Assembly: GCF_007830295.1 (NCBI RefSeq)
Contig: NZ_VLKC01000002.1
Coordinates: 3,412,770-3,476,769, forward strand
Source of the DNA: Sporomusa sp. KB1
Lineage (GTDB): Bacteria > Bacillota > Negativicutes > Sporomusales > Sporomusaceae
DNA length: 64,000 nt
Direction of reading: 5' to 3'
The translations under genes were made by a program, and so were the position numbers. The notes below the pieces were generated by a model, which searched no databases, was not told the origin of the DNA, and worked only from the letters and a program-made list of their open reading frames with translations. This document shows positions 1 to 8,357 of the stretch, piece after piece (position 1 is the first letter of the stretch; each line of letters opens with the position of its first letter).

Positions 1-138
1 GTTCGGTGATCGAAGTTCGAGTGTTCGAATGAGCAACGAATGAAGATAACGAACTAATAGATTAATCCTAATGCGCAGTCTTTCTTCTGTGAAGTTTTTA
101 GGGAACATAATTTAGCAAGATGTTTACCTAATTTATAT

Positions 139-214
139 TCCTCGATAGCTCAGTTGGTAGAGCAATCGGCTGTTAACCGATTTGTCGTAGGTTCGAGTCC
201 TACTCGAGGAGCCA
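139..214 (+). tRNA. tRNA-Asn (GTT)
   Basis: A cloverleaf with a 7-bp acceptor stem (TCCTCGA/TCGAGGA), a D-arm AGCTCAGTTGGTAGAGC, anticodon GTT in the loop CTGTTAAC, a T-arm with GGTTCGAGTCC and an encoded GCCA end is visible by eye. It heads a short tRNA pair with tRNA-Met. Confidence 0.95.
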
Positions 215-220
215 TTTATA

Positions 221-250
221 GATGCCAAACGAGGCAGCTCGTTTGGCATC
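221..250. terminator. 13-bp perfect hairpin between two tRNA genes
   Basis: The 13-base arm at 221-233 pairs perfectly with 238-250 around a GCAG tetraloop. No T-run follows, so it may be a processing or pausing hairpin between tRNA-Asn and tRNA-Met rather than a classical terminator. Confidence 0.55.
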
Positions 251-271
251 TATAATCTAAATATATATAAT

Positions 272-348
272 GGCGGCGTAGCTCAGTTGGCTAGAGCATT
301 CGGTTCATACCCGAAGTGTCCGGGGTTCAAATCCCTGCGCCGCCACCA
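272..348 (+). tRNA. tRNA-Met (CAT), elongator type
   Basis: The acceptor stem GGCGGCG/CGCCGCC is closed perfectly, the anticodon loop is TTCATAC (CAT), the T-loop is GGTTCAAATCC, and CCA is encoded. The first base pair is G-C, which fits an elongator Met tRNA better than an initiator (initiators carry a mismatched first pair). Confidence 0.93.
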
Positions 349-360
349 ATTGCTTATCTG

Positions 361-416
361 ATAGAAAGAGGCTATGTTGAAACCTAAGTTTCAACATAGC
401 CTCTTTCTATATTTTA
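361..416 (+). terminator. Strong terminator after the tRNA pair
   Basis: Two perfect 23-base arms (361-383 and 388-410) flank a CTAA loop and are followed by a T-rich tract (ATTTTATTATT). It ends the tRNA transcript and insulates the regulator gene downstream. Confidence 0.85.
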
Positions 417-512
417 TTATTGCCGTCAGCTGTAATTAATTAGCAAAGTAGTTTTCCGTAGAATTTTATTGCTTTTTTGCACATGCTATGTAATAATAAT
501 ATTGTAGAATAA

Positions 513-538
513 AATTGGATTAATCCATTAATCCAATT
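513..538. promoter_or_regulatory. 12-bp-arm palindromic operator at the GntR gene start
   Basis: AATTGGATTAAT and ATTAATCCAATT form a perfect inverted repeat separated by CC. It lies immediately before the likely start of the GntR-family gene and overlaps the first possible start codon (TTG 537). A dimeric winged-helix regulator binding here would repress itself and possibly the read-through mutase operon. The autoregulation is inferred from position and symmetry; no -10/-35 pair could be assigned with confidence. Confidence 0.6.
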
Positions 539-554
539 GGTTAGGATGATAAAT

Positions 555-1532
555 GTGATTGTACAAAAAATTGGTGTACCTATTTATCTGCAAGTAAAAG
601 CGTATGTTCTAGACAAAATAAAAATGGGTTATTACAAGCCCGGTGATAAACTGCCTGCCGAACGTCAATTAGCGGAGATGCTAGGAATTAGTCGTAACAC
701 TGTCAGTGCTGCGTATAAAGAATTGCTTTTGGAAGGGATTCTTGATTCCGAACAAGGGCGAGGTACTTTTGTGCGTACCCAGACGGCAGATATAACATCG
801 GCTGGTGCCGACATTGCCGGTAGCCGACTTGAACGGGCACTCAAGGTTATTGACTCAGCTATGACGCAGGTGGTTGAGCTTGGCTTTACTGTTGAGCAAT
901 TTGCTACTATTACTGCCATTCGTGCCAAAGAACGGGAACTGGCAACCCGTCAACTCAGGGTGGTTGTCGTAGAGGGGACACAGGAGTATGGTGAACGCTT
1001 TATCGATCAGCTTGGGCAAGTAGCTAATGCACACTTTGAAGCGGTTACGCTGCTCCAATTATCAACAGGTGCTGTAAGAACTGAGTATCTTGAGGCTTGT
1101 GATTTAGTGGTAACAACAATGGATCATCAGGCCGCAGTTGCTGAGATTCTTGGCAACAGTCCCAAGTTGATGGCTGTGGCTACCACGCCGAACCTTGAGG
1201 CGGTAATCAAACTGGCTCGTTTGCCGATTGATAGTGAGGTGGCTGTTATTGCCAAAACACAGGGCTTTATTGATGCTTTAGAACAACTTCTTGCTAAGAT
1301 TGGGTGTAACGCTGTTAAGCTAATGCCTTATCTCGGGGAAGACCGGGAACAAATAAGGGCAGCTATAGTCAACTATAATGTGGTTATTACTGCCTGGGAT
1401 TTGCAGAATGTCGTGCGTCAAGTAGCAAGTGCAACACAGGATATCATCACTTTTTATTATGAAATCGACCAGGGATCGCTCCAGCAGGTTGCTAGCCGGT
1501 TGGTTGCCGAGACTGATAAAGCAAAGGAGTAA
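555..1532 (+). CDS. GntR-family transcriptional regulator of the glutamate fermentation cluster
   Basis: Residues ~5-75 are a GntR winged helix: the PIYLQVKAYV opening, a helix-turn-helix around LPAERQLAEMLGISRNTV, and the wing GILDSEQGRGTFV. The C-terminal ~240 residues do not resemble the FCD, UTRA or aminotransferase effector domains in any way I can recognise, so the ligand is unknown. The frame is open from TTG 537 and also has ATG 546. GTG 555 was chosen because AGGA lies 8 nt before it, whereas the other starts have no spaced Shine-Dalgarno. The gene ends 6 nt before glmS and is probably the first gene of the operon, sensing a pathway substrate or the cobalamin state. Confidence 0.85.
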   Translation: MIVQKIGVPIYLQVKAYVLDKIKMGYYKPGDKLPAERQLAEMLGISRNTVSAAYKELLLEGILDSEQGRGTFVRTQTADITSAGADIAGSRLERALKVIDSAMTQVVELGFTVEQFATITAIRAKERELATRQLRVVVVEGTQEYGERFIDQLGQVANAHFEAVTLLQLSTGAVRTEYLEACDLVVTTMDHQAAVAEILGNSPKLMAVATTPNLEAVIKLARLPIDSEVAVIAKTQGFIDALEQLLAKIGCNAVKLMPYLGEDREQIRAAIVNYNVVITAWDLQNVVRQVASATQDIITFYYEIDQGSLQQVASRLVAETDKAKE

Positions 1533-1538
1533 TGAAAG

Positions 1539-1949
1539 ATGGCAGATAAGGTAAAGGTTGTATTAGGTGTAATTGGAGCTGACTGTCATGCTGTTGGCAA
1601 CAAAATCCTCAACCATGCTATAACAGCAGCCGGTTATGAAGTAATTAATCTCGGTGTTCTGGTTCCACAGGAAGAATTTGTTAACGCAGCTATTGAAACT
1701 GATGCAAAAGCAATTCTGGTAGCTTCGCTTTATGGTCATGGTGAAATAGATTGTCGTGGATTAAGAGATCGTTGCCGCGAAGCCGGTATTGAAGATATCA
1801 TGCTCTATGTTGGTGGCAACCTGGTTGTTGGTAAAACAGACTTTAACGAGGTTGAGAAAAAGTTTCTCGACATGGGATATAATCGTGTGTATGAACCAGG
1901 TACATTACCTGACAGAGTGATTGCAGACATGAAAGAGGACTTGAAATAA
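1539..1949 (+). CDS. glmS: Glutamate mutase, sigma (B12-binding) subunit
   Basis: This 136-residue protein is the small component of methylaspartate mutase (EC 5.4.99.1), which rearranges L-glutamate to (2S,3S)-3-methylaspartate with adenosylcobalamin. The base-off B12 signature is present in order: D-x-H-x-x-G near residue 14 ([12 protein letters not shown]), S-x-L in VASLYGHG near residue 62, and GG in [10 protein letters not shown] near residue 90. Length matches the family (about 137). AAAGGAG precedes ATG with good spacing. It is followed by glmL and glmE, the usual order. Confidence 0.96.
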   Translation: MADKVKVVLGVIGADCHAVGNKILNHAITAAGYEVINLGVLVPQEEFVNAAIETDAKAILVASLYGHGEIDCRGLRDRCREAGIEDIMLYVGGNLVVGKTDFNEVEKKFLDMGYNRVYEPGTLPDRVIADMKEDLK

Positions 1950-1964
1950 AAGGGGTCTTGTGCT

Positions 1965-3347
1965 TTGAATAACATTTTACTTATTGATTTTGGTAGTACT
2001 TATACCAAAATTACGGCAGTAGATGTTGATCGGGAAGAAGTATTAGGCACAGCTAGGGGTATCACAACGGTTGAAACAGATATTATGGATGGTCTCACGC
2101 AGGCGCTGTCGGACTTATTTGCGAAAACAGGTAAGCTTGAATTTGGCCAAGTATTAGGTTGTTCAAGCGCTGCGGGTGGACTGAAGATGATAGCTGTTGG
2201 CTTAGTGCCGGAGATGACTGCCGAAGCAGCCAAACGAGCCGCATTAGGTGCTGGTGCTAAGGTGCTAAAGGTATTTACTCACGAACTAAGTGAATATGAG
2301 ATCGAAGAAATCGAAGAATTAAAGCCTGATATTATTCTTCTTGCTGGCGGGACTGATGGTGGCAATCAGAAAGTTATTATGCATAATGCCGAACTGCTCG
2401 CCGGACTGAAAATGGATGTACCAGTGGTGGTAGCTGGCAATAAATCGGTTACACCCAAAGTTGTCAAAATTCTATCAGAAAAGCTTACGGAAGTCCGGCC
2501 TACTGAAAACGTCATGCCGAAGTTGGATGAACTCAATATTGAGCCCGCTCGTATTGTTATTCGTGACATTTTTCTAAAGCGGATAACCGAAGCAAAGGGA
2601 TTAAATCGCGCGAATAAAATGGTTGACCGGTTGGTTATGCCAACACCAGCCGCCGTTCTTACAGCCTCTGAACTTTTAAGTCAAGGCGGGGACGGAGAGC
2701 CGGGACTGGGCGATTTGATGGTCATGGATATTGGTGGGGCTACTACTGATGTGTATTCTATCGCCAAAGGTGATCCTACAGCTGGCGGGGTGTCGCTCAA
2801 AGGTTTGTCTGAGCCTTTTGGCAAACGTACAGTTGAGGGTGATTTGGGAATGCGTTATAGTGCCGGGGCGCTCCTAAGGGCAGCCGGAGCTCAGATGATT
2901 GCCAGTTATGCTGGAACTTCGCCGGAAGAAGTAGTTGCCTATGCTGCTAAAGTGGAAGCCGATATTGACCATCTGCCACAAACAGATACAGAAGACAGTA
3001 TTGAGATTGCTATGGGTAAAGCCTGTGTACGGTTGAGCGCAGATAGGCATGTTGGTCATCTGGAAACCTATTTTACGCCTTTTGGTACAAGCCTTGTTCA
3101 GACAGGTAAGGATTTGACCAAAGTGGCCACTGTAATTGGCACTGGCGGGGTTATTGTCAACCATCATAAGCCTGAGGAAATATTGAAGGGCATTGTGTTT
3201 GATGAAACCACCCCTCAAGTACTTAAGCCTCAGCAGCCTGAGTTTTTTATTGACAAGGACTACATTATGGCATCGATGGGGCTGTTGGGCGAAGAATATC
3301 CAGCAGTGGCTGTGCGAATGATGAAAAAATATATTGTTAACAAATAG
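1965..3347 (+). CDS. glmL: Glutamate mutase-associated protein GlmL (MutL), actin-like ATPase fold
   Basis: A 460-residue ASKHA-fold protein of the MutL/GlmL family, always encoded between the two mutase subunits. It is thought to act as a chaperone or reactivase for the B12 enzyme; it is not the mismatch-repair MutL. Phosphate-binding motifs are visible: IDFGSTYTKI at residues ~6-15, and MDIGGATTDVYS near residue 255. It starts at TTG, supported by AAAGGGG about 10 nt upstream and by the IDFGST motif needing to be near the N-terminus. The gap to glmS is only 15 nt. Confidence 0.92.
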   Translation: MNNILLIDFGSTYTKITAVDVDREEVLGTARGITTVETDIMDGLTQALSDLFAKTGKLEFGQVLGCSSAAGGLKMIAVGLVPEMTAEAAKRAALGAGAKVLKVFTHELSEYEIEEIEELKPDIILLAGGTDGGNQKVIMHNAELLAGLKMDVPVVVAGNKSVTPKVVKILSEKLTEVRPTENVMPKLDELNIEPARIVIRDIFLKRITEAKGLNRANKMVDRLVMPTPAAVLTASELLSQGGDGEPGLGDLMVMDIGGATTDVYSIAKGDPTAGGVSLKGLSEPFGKRTVEGDLGMRYSAGALLRAAGAQMIASYAGTSPEEVVAYAAKVEADIDHLPQTDTEDSIEIAMGKACVRLSADRHVGHLETYFTPFGTSLVQTGKDLTKVATVIGTGGVIVNHHKPEEILKGIVFDETTPQVLKPQQPEFFIDKDYIMASMGLLGEEYPAVAVRMMKKYIVNK

Positions 3348-3369
3348 AGATTAGAGGAGGCTTTTCCAC

Positions 3370-4821
3370 ATGGAACTTAAAAATAAAAAGTGGACTCATG
3401 ACGAGTTTAATGCCATTCGCCAAGAGGTTCTCAACCAATGGCCGACTGGTAAAGATGTTAATTTTGAAGAAGCTGTAAAATATCATGAAACCATTCCTGC
3501 CAAGCGTCATTTTGCTAAACGTCTGGTTAAGGCCAAGAAAAATGGTGAAACACTGACCCAACCGCGCGCTGGTGTTGCTCTTATTGATGAACATATTAAT
3601 CTATTAAACTTCTTGAAAAAAGAAGGGGAAGCCGACCTGCTGCCAACCACTATTGACAGCTATACTCGTCAGAACCAATATGAAGCTTGTCAAAAAGGCA
3701 TTGATGAAAGTCTTAAAGCTGGTCGCTCGTTACTAAATGGTTTTCCGGCCGTTAATCATGGTGTAGCCGGCGTACGCCGGGTTGTTGAAAGTGTTGATGC
3801 TCCGCTGCAGGTTCGTCATGGCACCCCGGATGCCCGTCTCCTAGGCGAGATTACGATTGCTGCTGGTTATACTTCCTATGAAGGCGGCGGTATTTCCTAT
3901 AATATTCCTTATGCTAAAAGTGTTTCATTGGAAAAAACAATTTTTGATTGGCAGTATTGTGATCGCATGATCGGGTTGTATGCTGAACATGGGATTGAGA
4001 TTAACCGGGAGCCGTTTGGTCCACTGACTGGCACCTTGGTACCGCCTAGCGTTTCCCATGCTGTTGCTGTTATCGAAGGTATTTTGGCCGCTGAGCAAGG
4101 GGTAAAGAATATTACCTTAGGTTATGGTCAATGTGGCAATTTAATTCAGGATATTGCAGCTATTAAAGCACTTGAACAGCTTGCGGAAGAATATATGCTC
4201 AAACATGGCTATGCCGATTGTGTACTTACTACCGTATTCCATCAGTGGATGGGCGGTTTCCCACAGGATGAGGCCAAAGCCTTTGGCGTTATTTCCTGGG
4301 GCGCAGCAACGGCAATACTGGCTAAAGCTACCAAGGTTATTGTTAAAACTCCGCATGAGGCGCTGGGTATTCCTACGAAGGAGGCCAATGCTCAGGGGCT
4401 TAGAACCACCAAGCAAATGATTAATATGCTCAAAGATCAGGCATTCCCGCTGACCAGTGAGCTGCAGACAGAAATTAATATCATTAAAGCGGAAACTCGC
4501 TGCATTCTTGACAAGGTATTTGAATTGGGTAATGGCGATTACGCGGTTGGTTCAGTTCGCGCCTTCGAAGCCGGTGTTCTTGATGTACCATTTGCTCCAA
4601 GCAAATTCAGCTTGAATAAAATCCTGCCTGCCCGCGATAATAACGGTGCTGTACGTTTGTTCGAGGTTGGCAACCTGCCATTTACTCCCGACCTTGTTGC
4701 TTTCCACCAGGAAAAAATAGCAGAGCGGGCCAAAGCCGAAGGGCGTGCGCCTAGCTTCCAAATGGTTATTGATGATATTTATGCCATTTCCAAAGGCCAT
4801 CTGGTAGGTCGTCCGCGTTAG
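3370..4821 (+). CDS. glmE: Glutamate mutase, epsilon (catalytic) subunit
   Basis: At 483 residues the length equals the family norm for the TIM-barrel substrate-binding subunit, which forms the active site with GlmS. The conserved [11 protein letters not shown] segment (~residues 148-158) holds an arginine of the glutamate-binding cluster, and [13 protein letters not shown] lies just after it. A strong Shine-Dalgarno (GAGGAGG) sits 9 nt before ATG. A hairpin follows the gene before the ammonia-lyase, suggesting tuned expression within the operon. Confidence 0.96.
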   Translation: MELKNKKWTHDEFNAIRQEVLNQWPTGKDVNFEEAVKYHETIPAKRHFAKRLVKAKKNGETLTQPRAGVALIDEHINLLNFLKKEGEADLLPTTIDSYTRQNQYEACQKGIDESLKAGRSLLNGFPAVNHGVAGVRRVVESVDAPLQVRHGTPDARLLGEITIAAGYTSYEGGGISYNIPYAKSVSLEKTIFDWQYCDRMIGLYAEHGIEINREPFGPLTGTLVPPSVSHAVAVIEGILAAEQGVKNITLGYGQCGNLIQDIAAIKALEQLAEEYMLKHGYADCVLTTVFHQWMGGFPQDEAKAFGVISWGAATAILAKATKVIVKTPHEALGIPTKEANAQGLRTTKQMINMLKDQAFPLTSELQTEINIIKAETRCILDKVFELGNGDYAVGSVRAFEAGVLDVPFAPSKFSLNKILPARDNNGAVRLFEVGNLPFTPDLVAFHQEKIAERAKAEGRAPSFQMVIDDIYAISKGHLVGRPR

Positions 4822-4856
4822 AGTTAGAATCTATCCATAGTCGAACTATAAAAAAC

Positions 4857-4893
4857 AGCAGGCGAGAAAGCCGGGTGAAGCATCTCGCCTGCT
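4857..4893 (+). terminator. Intra-operon hairpin (attenuator or mRNA-stability element)
   Basis: AGCAGGCGAGA pairs perfectly with TCTCGCCTGCT around a 15-nt loop. Only a short mixed tail follows, with no U-run, so partial termination or mRNA stabilisation between glmE and the ammonia-lyase gene is more likely than a full stop. Confidence 0.5.
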
Positions 4894-4926
4894 TACTAAA
4901 TAAAAGGTAATAAAGGAGCTTGGATA

Positions 4927-6171
4927 ATGAAAATACTTGATGTAGTTTGTTCAAAAGGCCGTACTGGTTTTTATTTTGATGATCAAAGGGCTATTAAAGC
5001 AGGGGCTGGACATGATGGCTTTACCTATATTGGAAAGCCGGTTACTGACGGTTTCAAAGCGGTGCGTCAGGCTGGTGAAGCTGTGTCGGTTATGATCATT
5101 GTGGAAGATGGCCAAATCGGTTATGGTGATTGCGCAGCTGTTCAGTACAGCGGTGCAGGCGGACGTGACCCGTTGTTCTTGGCTGAAGACTTTATCCCGG
5201 TTATTGAGAAAATGATTAAGCCTCGCCTAATTGGCCGCGAACTGAATTCCTTCAAAGAACTGGCCGAAGAAGTCGACAATTTGAATGACGAAAATGGCAA
5301 ACGTATTCATACTGCACTACGCTATGGCGTGACCCAAGCCATTCTTGACGCTGTTGCTAAAGCCAAAAAACAGCTTATGTGTGAGGTTGTTGCTGACGAA
5401 TATAAGACTCAGGTGAGTGAAACCGGAATTGCTATCTTTACTCAGTCAGGTGATGACAGGTATAATAATGTTGACAAGATGATTATTAAACATGCCGAAG
5501 TATTGCCTCATGGCCTTATCAATAATGTTAAGGAAAAACTGGGTGAAAACGGCGAATTGTTATTAGAATATGTTGGTTGGCTTCGTGATCGTATTATGAA
5601 GCTTAAAACTACGCCTGATTATGCACCTGTACTGCACATTGACGTTTATGGAACTATTGGTTTGGCGTTCAAAAATGATGTTGATCGCATAGTGGAATAT
5701 TTCCGTCAGTTAGAAAAAGCTGCCGCACCTTTACACCTCCGCATTGAAGGTCCTGTTGACGTGGAAGAACGCGAACAGCAGATTAAAGTACTTGCTGAAA
5801 TTACCTCCCGCCTTCACAAAGAAAACATCAAGGTTGAAATTGTGGCTGACGAGTGGTGCAATACTTTGCAGGATATTAAAGACTTTGCGGACAACGGTGC
5901 AGGCGACATGCTGCAAATCAAAACACCTGACCTTGGTGGCATAAACAATATTATTGAAGCAGTACTATATTGCCAGAAAAAAGGTGTTGGTGCTTACCAA
6001 GGCGGTACTTGCAACGAGACTAACCGCTCGGCAGAAGTGTGTGTGCATGTGGCTATGGCTACCAAACCAGCACAAATGCTGGCTAAGCCTGGCATGGGCG
6101 TAGATGAAGGCTATATGATTGTTTATAATGAAATGCAACGCATTCTTGCAGTGAGAAAATCACGGAAGTAA
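4927..6171 (+). CDS. mal: Methylaspartate ammonia-lyase
   Basis: This 414-residue enolase-superfamily enzyme (EC 4.3.1.2) deaminates 3-methylaspartate to mesaconate. The three barrel-borne Mg ligands are recognisable in LHIDVYG, RIEGPVD and ADEWCNT, followed by the catalytic lysine in QIKTPDLGG and a conserved His in EVLPHGLINN. Length matches characterised enzymes (about 413). It sits directly after glmSLE, giving the first two committed steps of the methylaspartate pathway. ATG is preceded by AAAGGAG. Confidence 0.95.
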   Translation: MKILDVVCSKGRTGFYFDDQRAIKAGAGHDGFTYIGKPVTDGFKAVRQAGEAVSVMIIVEDGQIGYGDCAAVQYSGAGGRDPLFLAEDFIPVIEKMIKPRLIGRELNSFKELAEEVDNLNDENGKRIHTALRYGVTQAILDAVAKAKKQLMCEVVADEYKTQVSETGIAIFTQSGDDRYNNVDKMIIKHAEVLPHGLINNVKEKLGENGELLLEYVGWLRDRIMKLKTTPDYAPVLHIDVYGTIGLAFKNDVDRIVEYFRQLEKAAAPLHLRIEGPVDVEEREQQIKVLAEITSRLHKENIKVEIVADEWCNTLQDIKDFADNGAGDMLQIKTPDLGGINNIIEAVLYCQKKGVGAYQGGTCNETNRSAEVCVHVAMATKPAQMLAKPGMGVDEGYMIVYNEMQRILAVRKSRK

Positions 6172-6197
6172 TGTAAGAATTTGGGGGTACTTGTTAG

Positions 6198-7121
6198 ATG
6201 AAGTCCACAGTTACTATGGGTCTTGGCGACCAACTTATGTATGCCAGCTACTTTGCACCGCGTGGCCGCAATCGGATGTATATTCTGGGGCAGCAAATAA
6301 GCGAACGCTATTTATCGCCGCTTGACCGGCTAATTGGTGTCATTGGTGACGCCGGTGCCGGTAAGTCTTCGCTGGTAAAAGGTATGTTCCCTGGTTTGGA
6401 ACTCACCAATGATGATGACGGTGTCAATATCCGGCCGCTGCCGCTCTTAAAGAATATTGATAGAGGCTTTTTTTCCAGCCATACCTACCATGTGGATATT
6501 CGGTTTGAACTGGCATTCACACAAATTCATGTTTTAGCGGAAGTCGTTCAGCAAGCGCTGGATCATGGTAAACGGGTTATTGTGGAACACTTTGATCTTT
6601 TGTACCCCATACTCAAAACTAACGCCGATGTACTCATCGGCGTTGGCGGCGAGGTTATTGTTGTACGTCCTACGATATTTGGTCCTATACCGCAGGAGAT
6701 ACGTGATGTTGTTGTAAAAACCTTGCAATACCGAAAAATGGCCCATACGGCAGAAGACCTTACTAACCGTATCTTAGTTAAAGAATATGGTGCTATCTTG
6801 GAATTTCGTCATCGTGACGTTCACCACGGCTTTGTACTGGAATATCCGTTGGAATTATCGGTAGCGTTACCGGAAGTTGAACGCAAGGTGAATCGAATGA
6901 TTGACGAAGGTATCAACATTAGCTATTGTGATGAAGAACATATTAAAATTGATGAGATGACGTGGAGTTGCTCGGGTCCGCGCACCCATGTGCGTAATAC
7001 GGAGGAAATAGAAAACTTCCGCCTTATTCCTGAATATAAATATGACCCTAAGACCCGGACATACCTAATTATTGGTCTTGTTGGCCCTATGTCTGATACG
7101 CTTGATGGTTTTATGCTTTAG
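6198..7121 (+). CDS. P-loop ATP-binding protein of the methylaspartate cluster (unknown role)
   Basis: The most visible feature is a Walker A motif, GDAGAGKSSLVKGM, at residues ~49-62, followed by a segment with two acidic stretches (ELTNDDDGVN). The C-terminal half has a His/Asp-rich patch (FRHRDVHHGF). I recall similar ~305-residue proteins being encoded beside methylaspartate ammonia-lyase in clostridia and fusobacteria, where databases name them after an alanyl-tRNA-synthetase second additional domain; that name comes from memory and is not derived here. It could be a regulatory or metal/cofactor-handling ATPase for the pathway. GGGGG lies upstream of ATG. Confidence 0.7.
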   Translation: MKSTVTMGLGDQLMYASYFAPRGRNRMYILGQQISERYLSPLDRLIGVIGDAGAGKSSLVKGMFPGLELTNDDDGVNIRPLPLLKNIDRGFFSSHTYHVDIRFELAFTQIHVLAEVVQQALDHGKRVIVEHFDLLYPILKTNADVLIGVGGEVIVVRPTIFGPIPQEIRDVVVKTLQYRKMAHTAEDLTNRILVKEYGAILEFRHRDVHHGFVLEYPLELSVALPEVERKVNRMIDEGINISYCDEEHIKIDEMTWSCSGPRTHVRNTEEIENFRLIPEYKYDPKTRTYLIIGLVGPMSDTLDGFML

Positions 7122-7141
7122 TGCACCATCAAGGACTAGAG

Positions 7142-7178
7142 ACTGATTGCTGTTATAGCTTCTAATCAGTTTTTTTTC
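7142..7178 (+). terminator. Probable partial terminator between mutase and lyase modules
   Basis: A 7-bp stem (ACTGATT/AATCAGT) with a 15-nt loop is followed by an uninterrupted run of T residues. The citD ribosome binding site follows immediately, so it likely lowers rather than abolishes read-through from the mutase genes. Confidence 0.55.
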
Positions 7179-7194
7179 TTTAAGGGAGGTTATT

Positions 7195-7485
7195 ATGAAT
7201 GAATTAAAACCGGCGCAAGCCGGTACTCTTGAGTCTAACGATATTATGATAACAATGGCGCCAGGTGCTCAGGGAAGCGGTGTCGTTATTGATCTTGAAA
7301 GCATTGTATTGGCGCAGTACGGCCCAGCGATAAAGCAAGCAATTGCTGCTGTCGTTGCAGAACAAAACGTTACTGATATATATATTAAAGCAGTTGATCG
7401 AGGGGCGCTTGATTGTACCATTCAGGCACGAACGCTGACTGCTCTTGCCCGGATGGGCGTCATTCCCCCAAAGGAGCTGATATAA
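7195..7485 (+). CDS. citD: Citrate/citramalate lyase acyl carrier protein (gamma subunit)
   Basis: A 96-residue carrier protein that bears the 2'-(5''-phosphoribosyl)-3'-dephospho-CoA prosthetic group. The prosthetic-group serine is in the N-terminal TLESNDIMITM motif, and GSGVVIDLESIVLAQYG is the family core. GGGAGG precedes ATG. The stop codon overlaps the citE start (TAATG), so the two are translationally coupled. In a methylaspartate cluster the substrate is more likely citramalate than citrate. Confidence 0.93.
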   Translation: MNELKPAQAGTLESNDIMITMAPGAQGSGVVIDLESIVLAQYGPAIKQAIAAVVAEQNVTDIYIKAVDRGALDCTIQARTLTALARMGVIPPKELI

Positions 7486-8354
7486 TGGATTTGCGCCGAA
7501 CTATGCTTTTTATGCCTGGTAATAATCCTGGCATGCTGCAAAACGGTGGTGTATTCGGGGCTGATGCCATTATTCTTGACCTGGAAGATGCTGTTGCTCC
7601 TCAGGAAAAGGATGCTGCACGGCTATTGGTGGCCCAGGCGTTGAAAACTATTGACTATGGTACCAGTGAAAAGGTCGTACGGATTAATCCGCTAGATACT
7701 TTTGCACATAAAGACATCCCGGCCATCGTACCTTGCTGTCCGGATGCCATTTTGGTACCAAAGGTTGAAAGTCCGGAAGATATACAGGAAGTAGCTCGCT
7801 TAGTGGCAGTTGCTGAAAAACCAGGGCAAGCACCGGTAAAACTGATTGCCCTGTTAGAAACCCCACGTGGTATTGCTGAAGCTTATCAAATTGCTAAAGC
7901 AGACAAACGGGTAGTGGCATTGGCTTTTGGGGCGGAAGACTATACGGCGTCATTGGGGGCTAAACGTACGAAGGAAGGTACAGAAATATTTACCGCCAGG
8001 ACAATTGTAGTGAATAGTGCCGCTGCTGCCGGAATCCAGTCTATTGATACCCCGTTTACTGATGTTAATGACCGTGAGGGGCTTGTGGCAGATACCCAAC
8101 TTGCGAAACAGCTTGGTTTTAAAGGTAAGCTGACCATTAACCCACGACAAATAGATGATATCCATAACGTATTTAACCCAACTGCGCAAGATATTAACTG
8201 GGCTGAGCGGATAATTAAAGCGATCCGTAAGGCAGAAGCGGAAGGCGCAGGGGTAGCTTCGCTTGATGGTAAGATGGTAGATGCTCCTATTGTCGCCAGA
8301 GCGGAACTCATACTGTATCTGGCCCGTTTGCTGGGCTTGGCAAAGGAGGCTTAA
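7485..8354 (+). CDS. citE: Citrate/citramalate lyase beta subunit (citryl/citramalyl-ACP lyase)
   Basis: A 289-residue HpcH/HpaI-type TIM barrel that cleaves the acyl-ACP thioester to acetyl-ACP plus an oxoacid (pyruvate if the substrate is citramalate). Visible motifs are RRTMLFMPGNNP at the N-terminus, LDLEDAV (Mg-binding acidic residues), KVVRINP and ALLETPRGI. The frame is open from 7413, but ATG 7485 is chosen because it overlaps the citD stop, has AAAGGAG upstream and begins with the conserved MDLRRTMLF. Confidence 0.93.
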   Translation: MDLRRTMLFMPGNNPGMLQNGGVFGADAIILDLEDAVAPQEKDAARLLVAQALKTIDYGTSEKVVRINPLDTFAHKDIPAIVPCCPDAILVPKVESPEDIQEVARLVAVAEKPGQAPVKLIALLETPRGIAEAYQIAKADKRVVALAFGAEDYTASLGAKRTKEGTEIFTARTIVVNSAAAAGIQSIDTPFTDVNDREGLVADTQLAKQLGFKGKLTINPRQIDDIHNVFNPTAQDINWAERIIKAIRKAEAEGAGVASLDGKMVDAPIVARAELILYLARLLGLAKEA

Positions 8355-8357
8355 CTA

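Noticed and set aside
1-138. Possible gene or rRNA end at the left edge
   Set aside because: No frame of useful length and no rRNA-like sequence; only short GTTCGAA repeats were seen.
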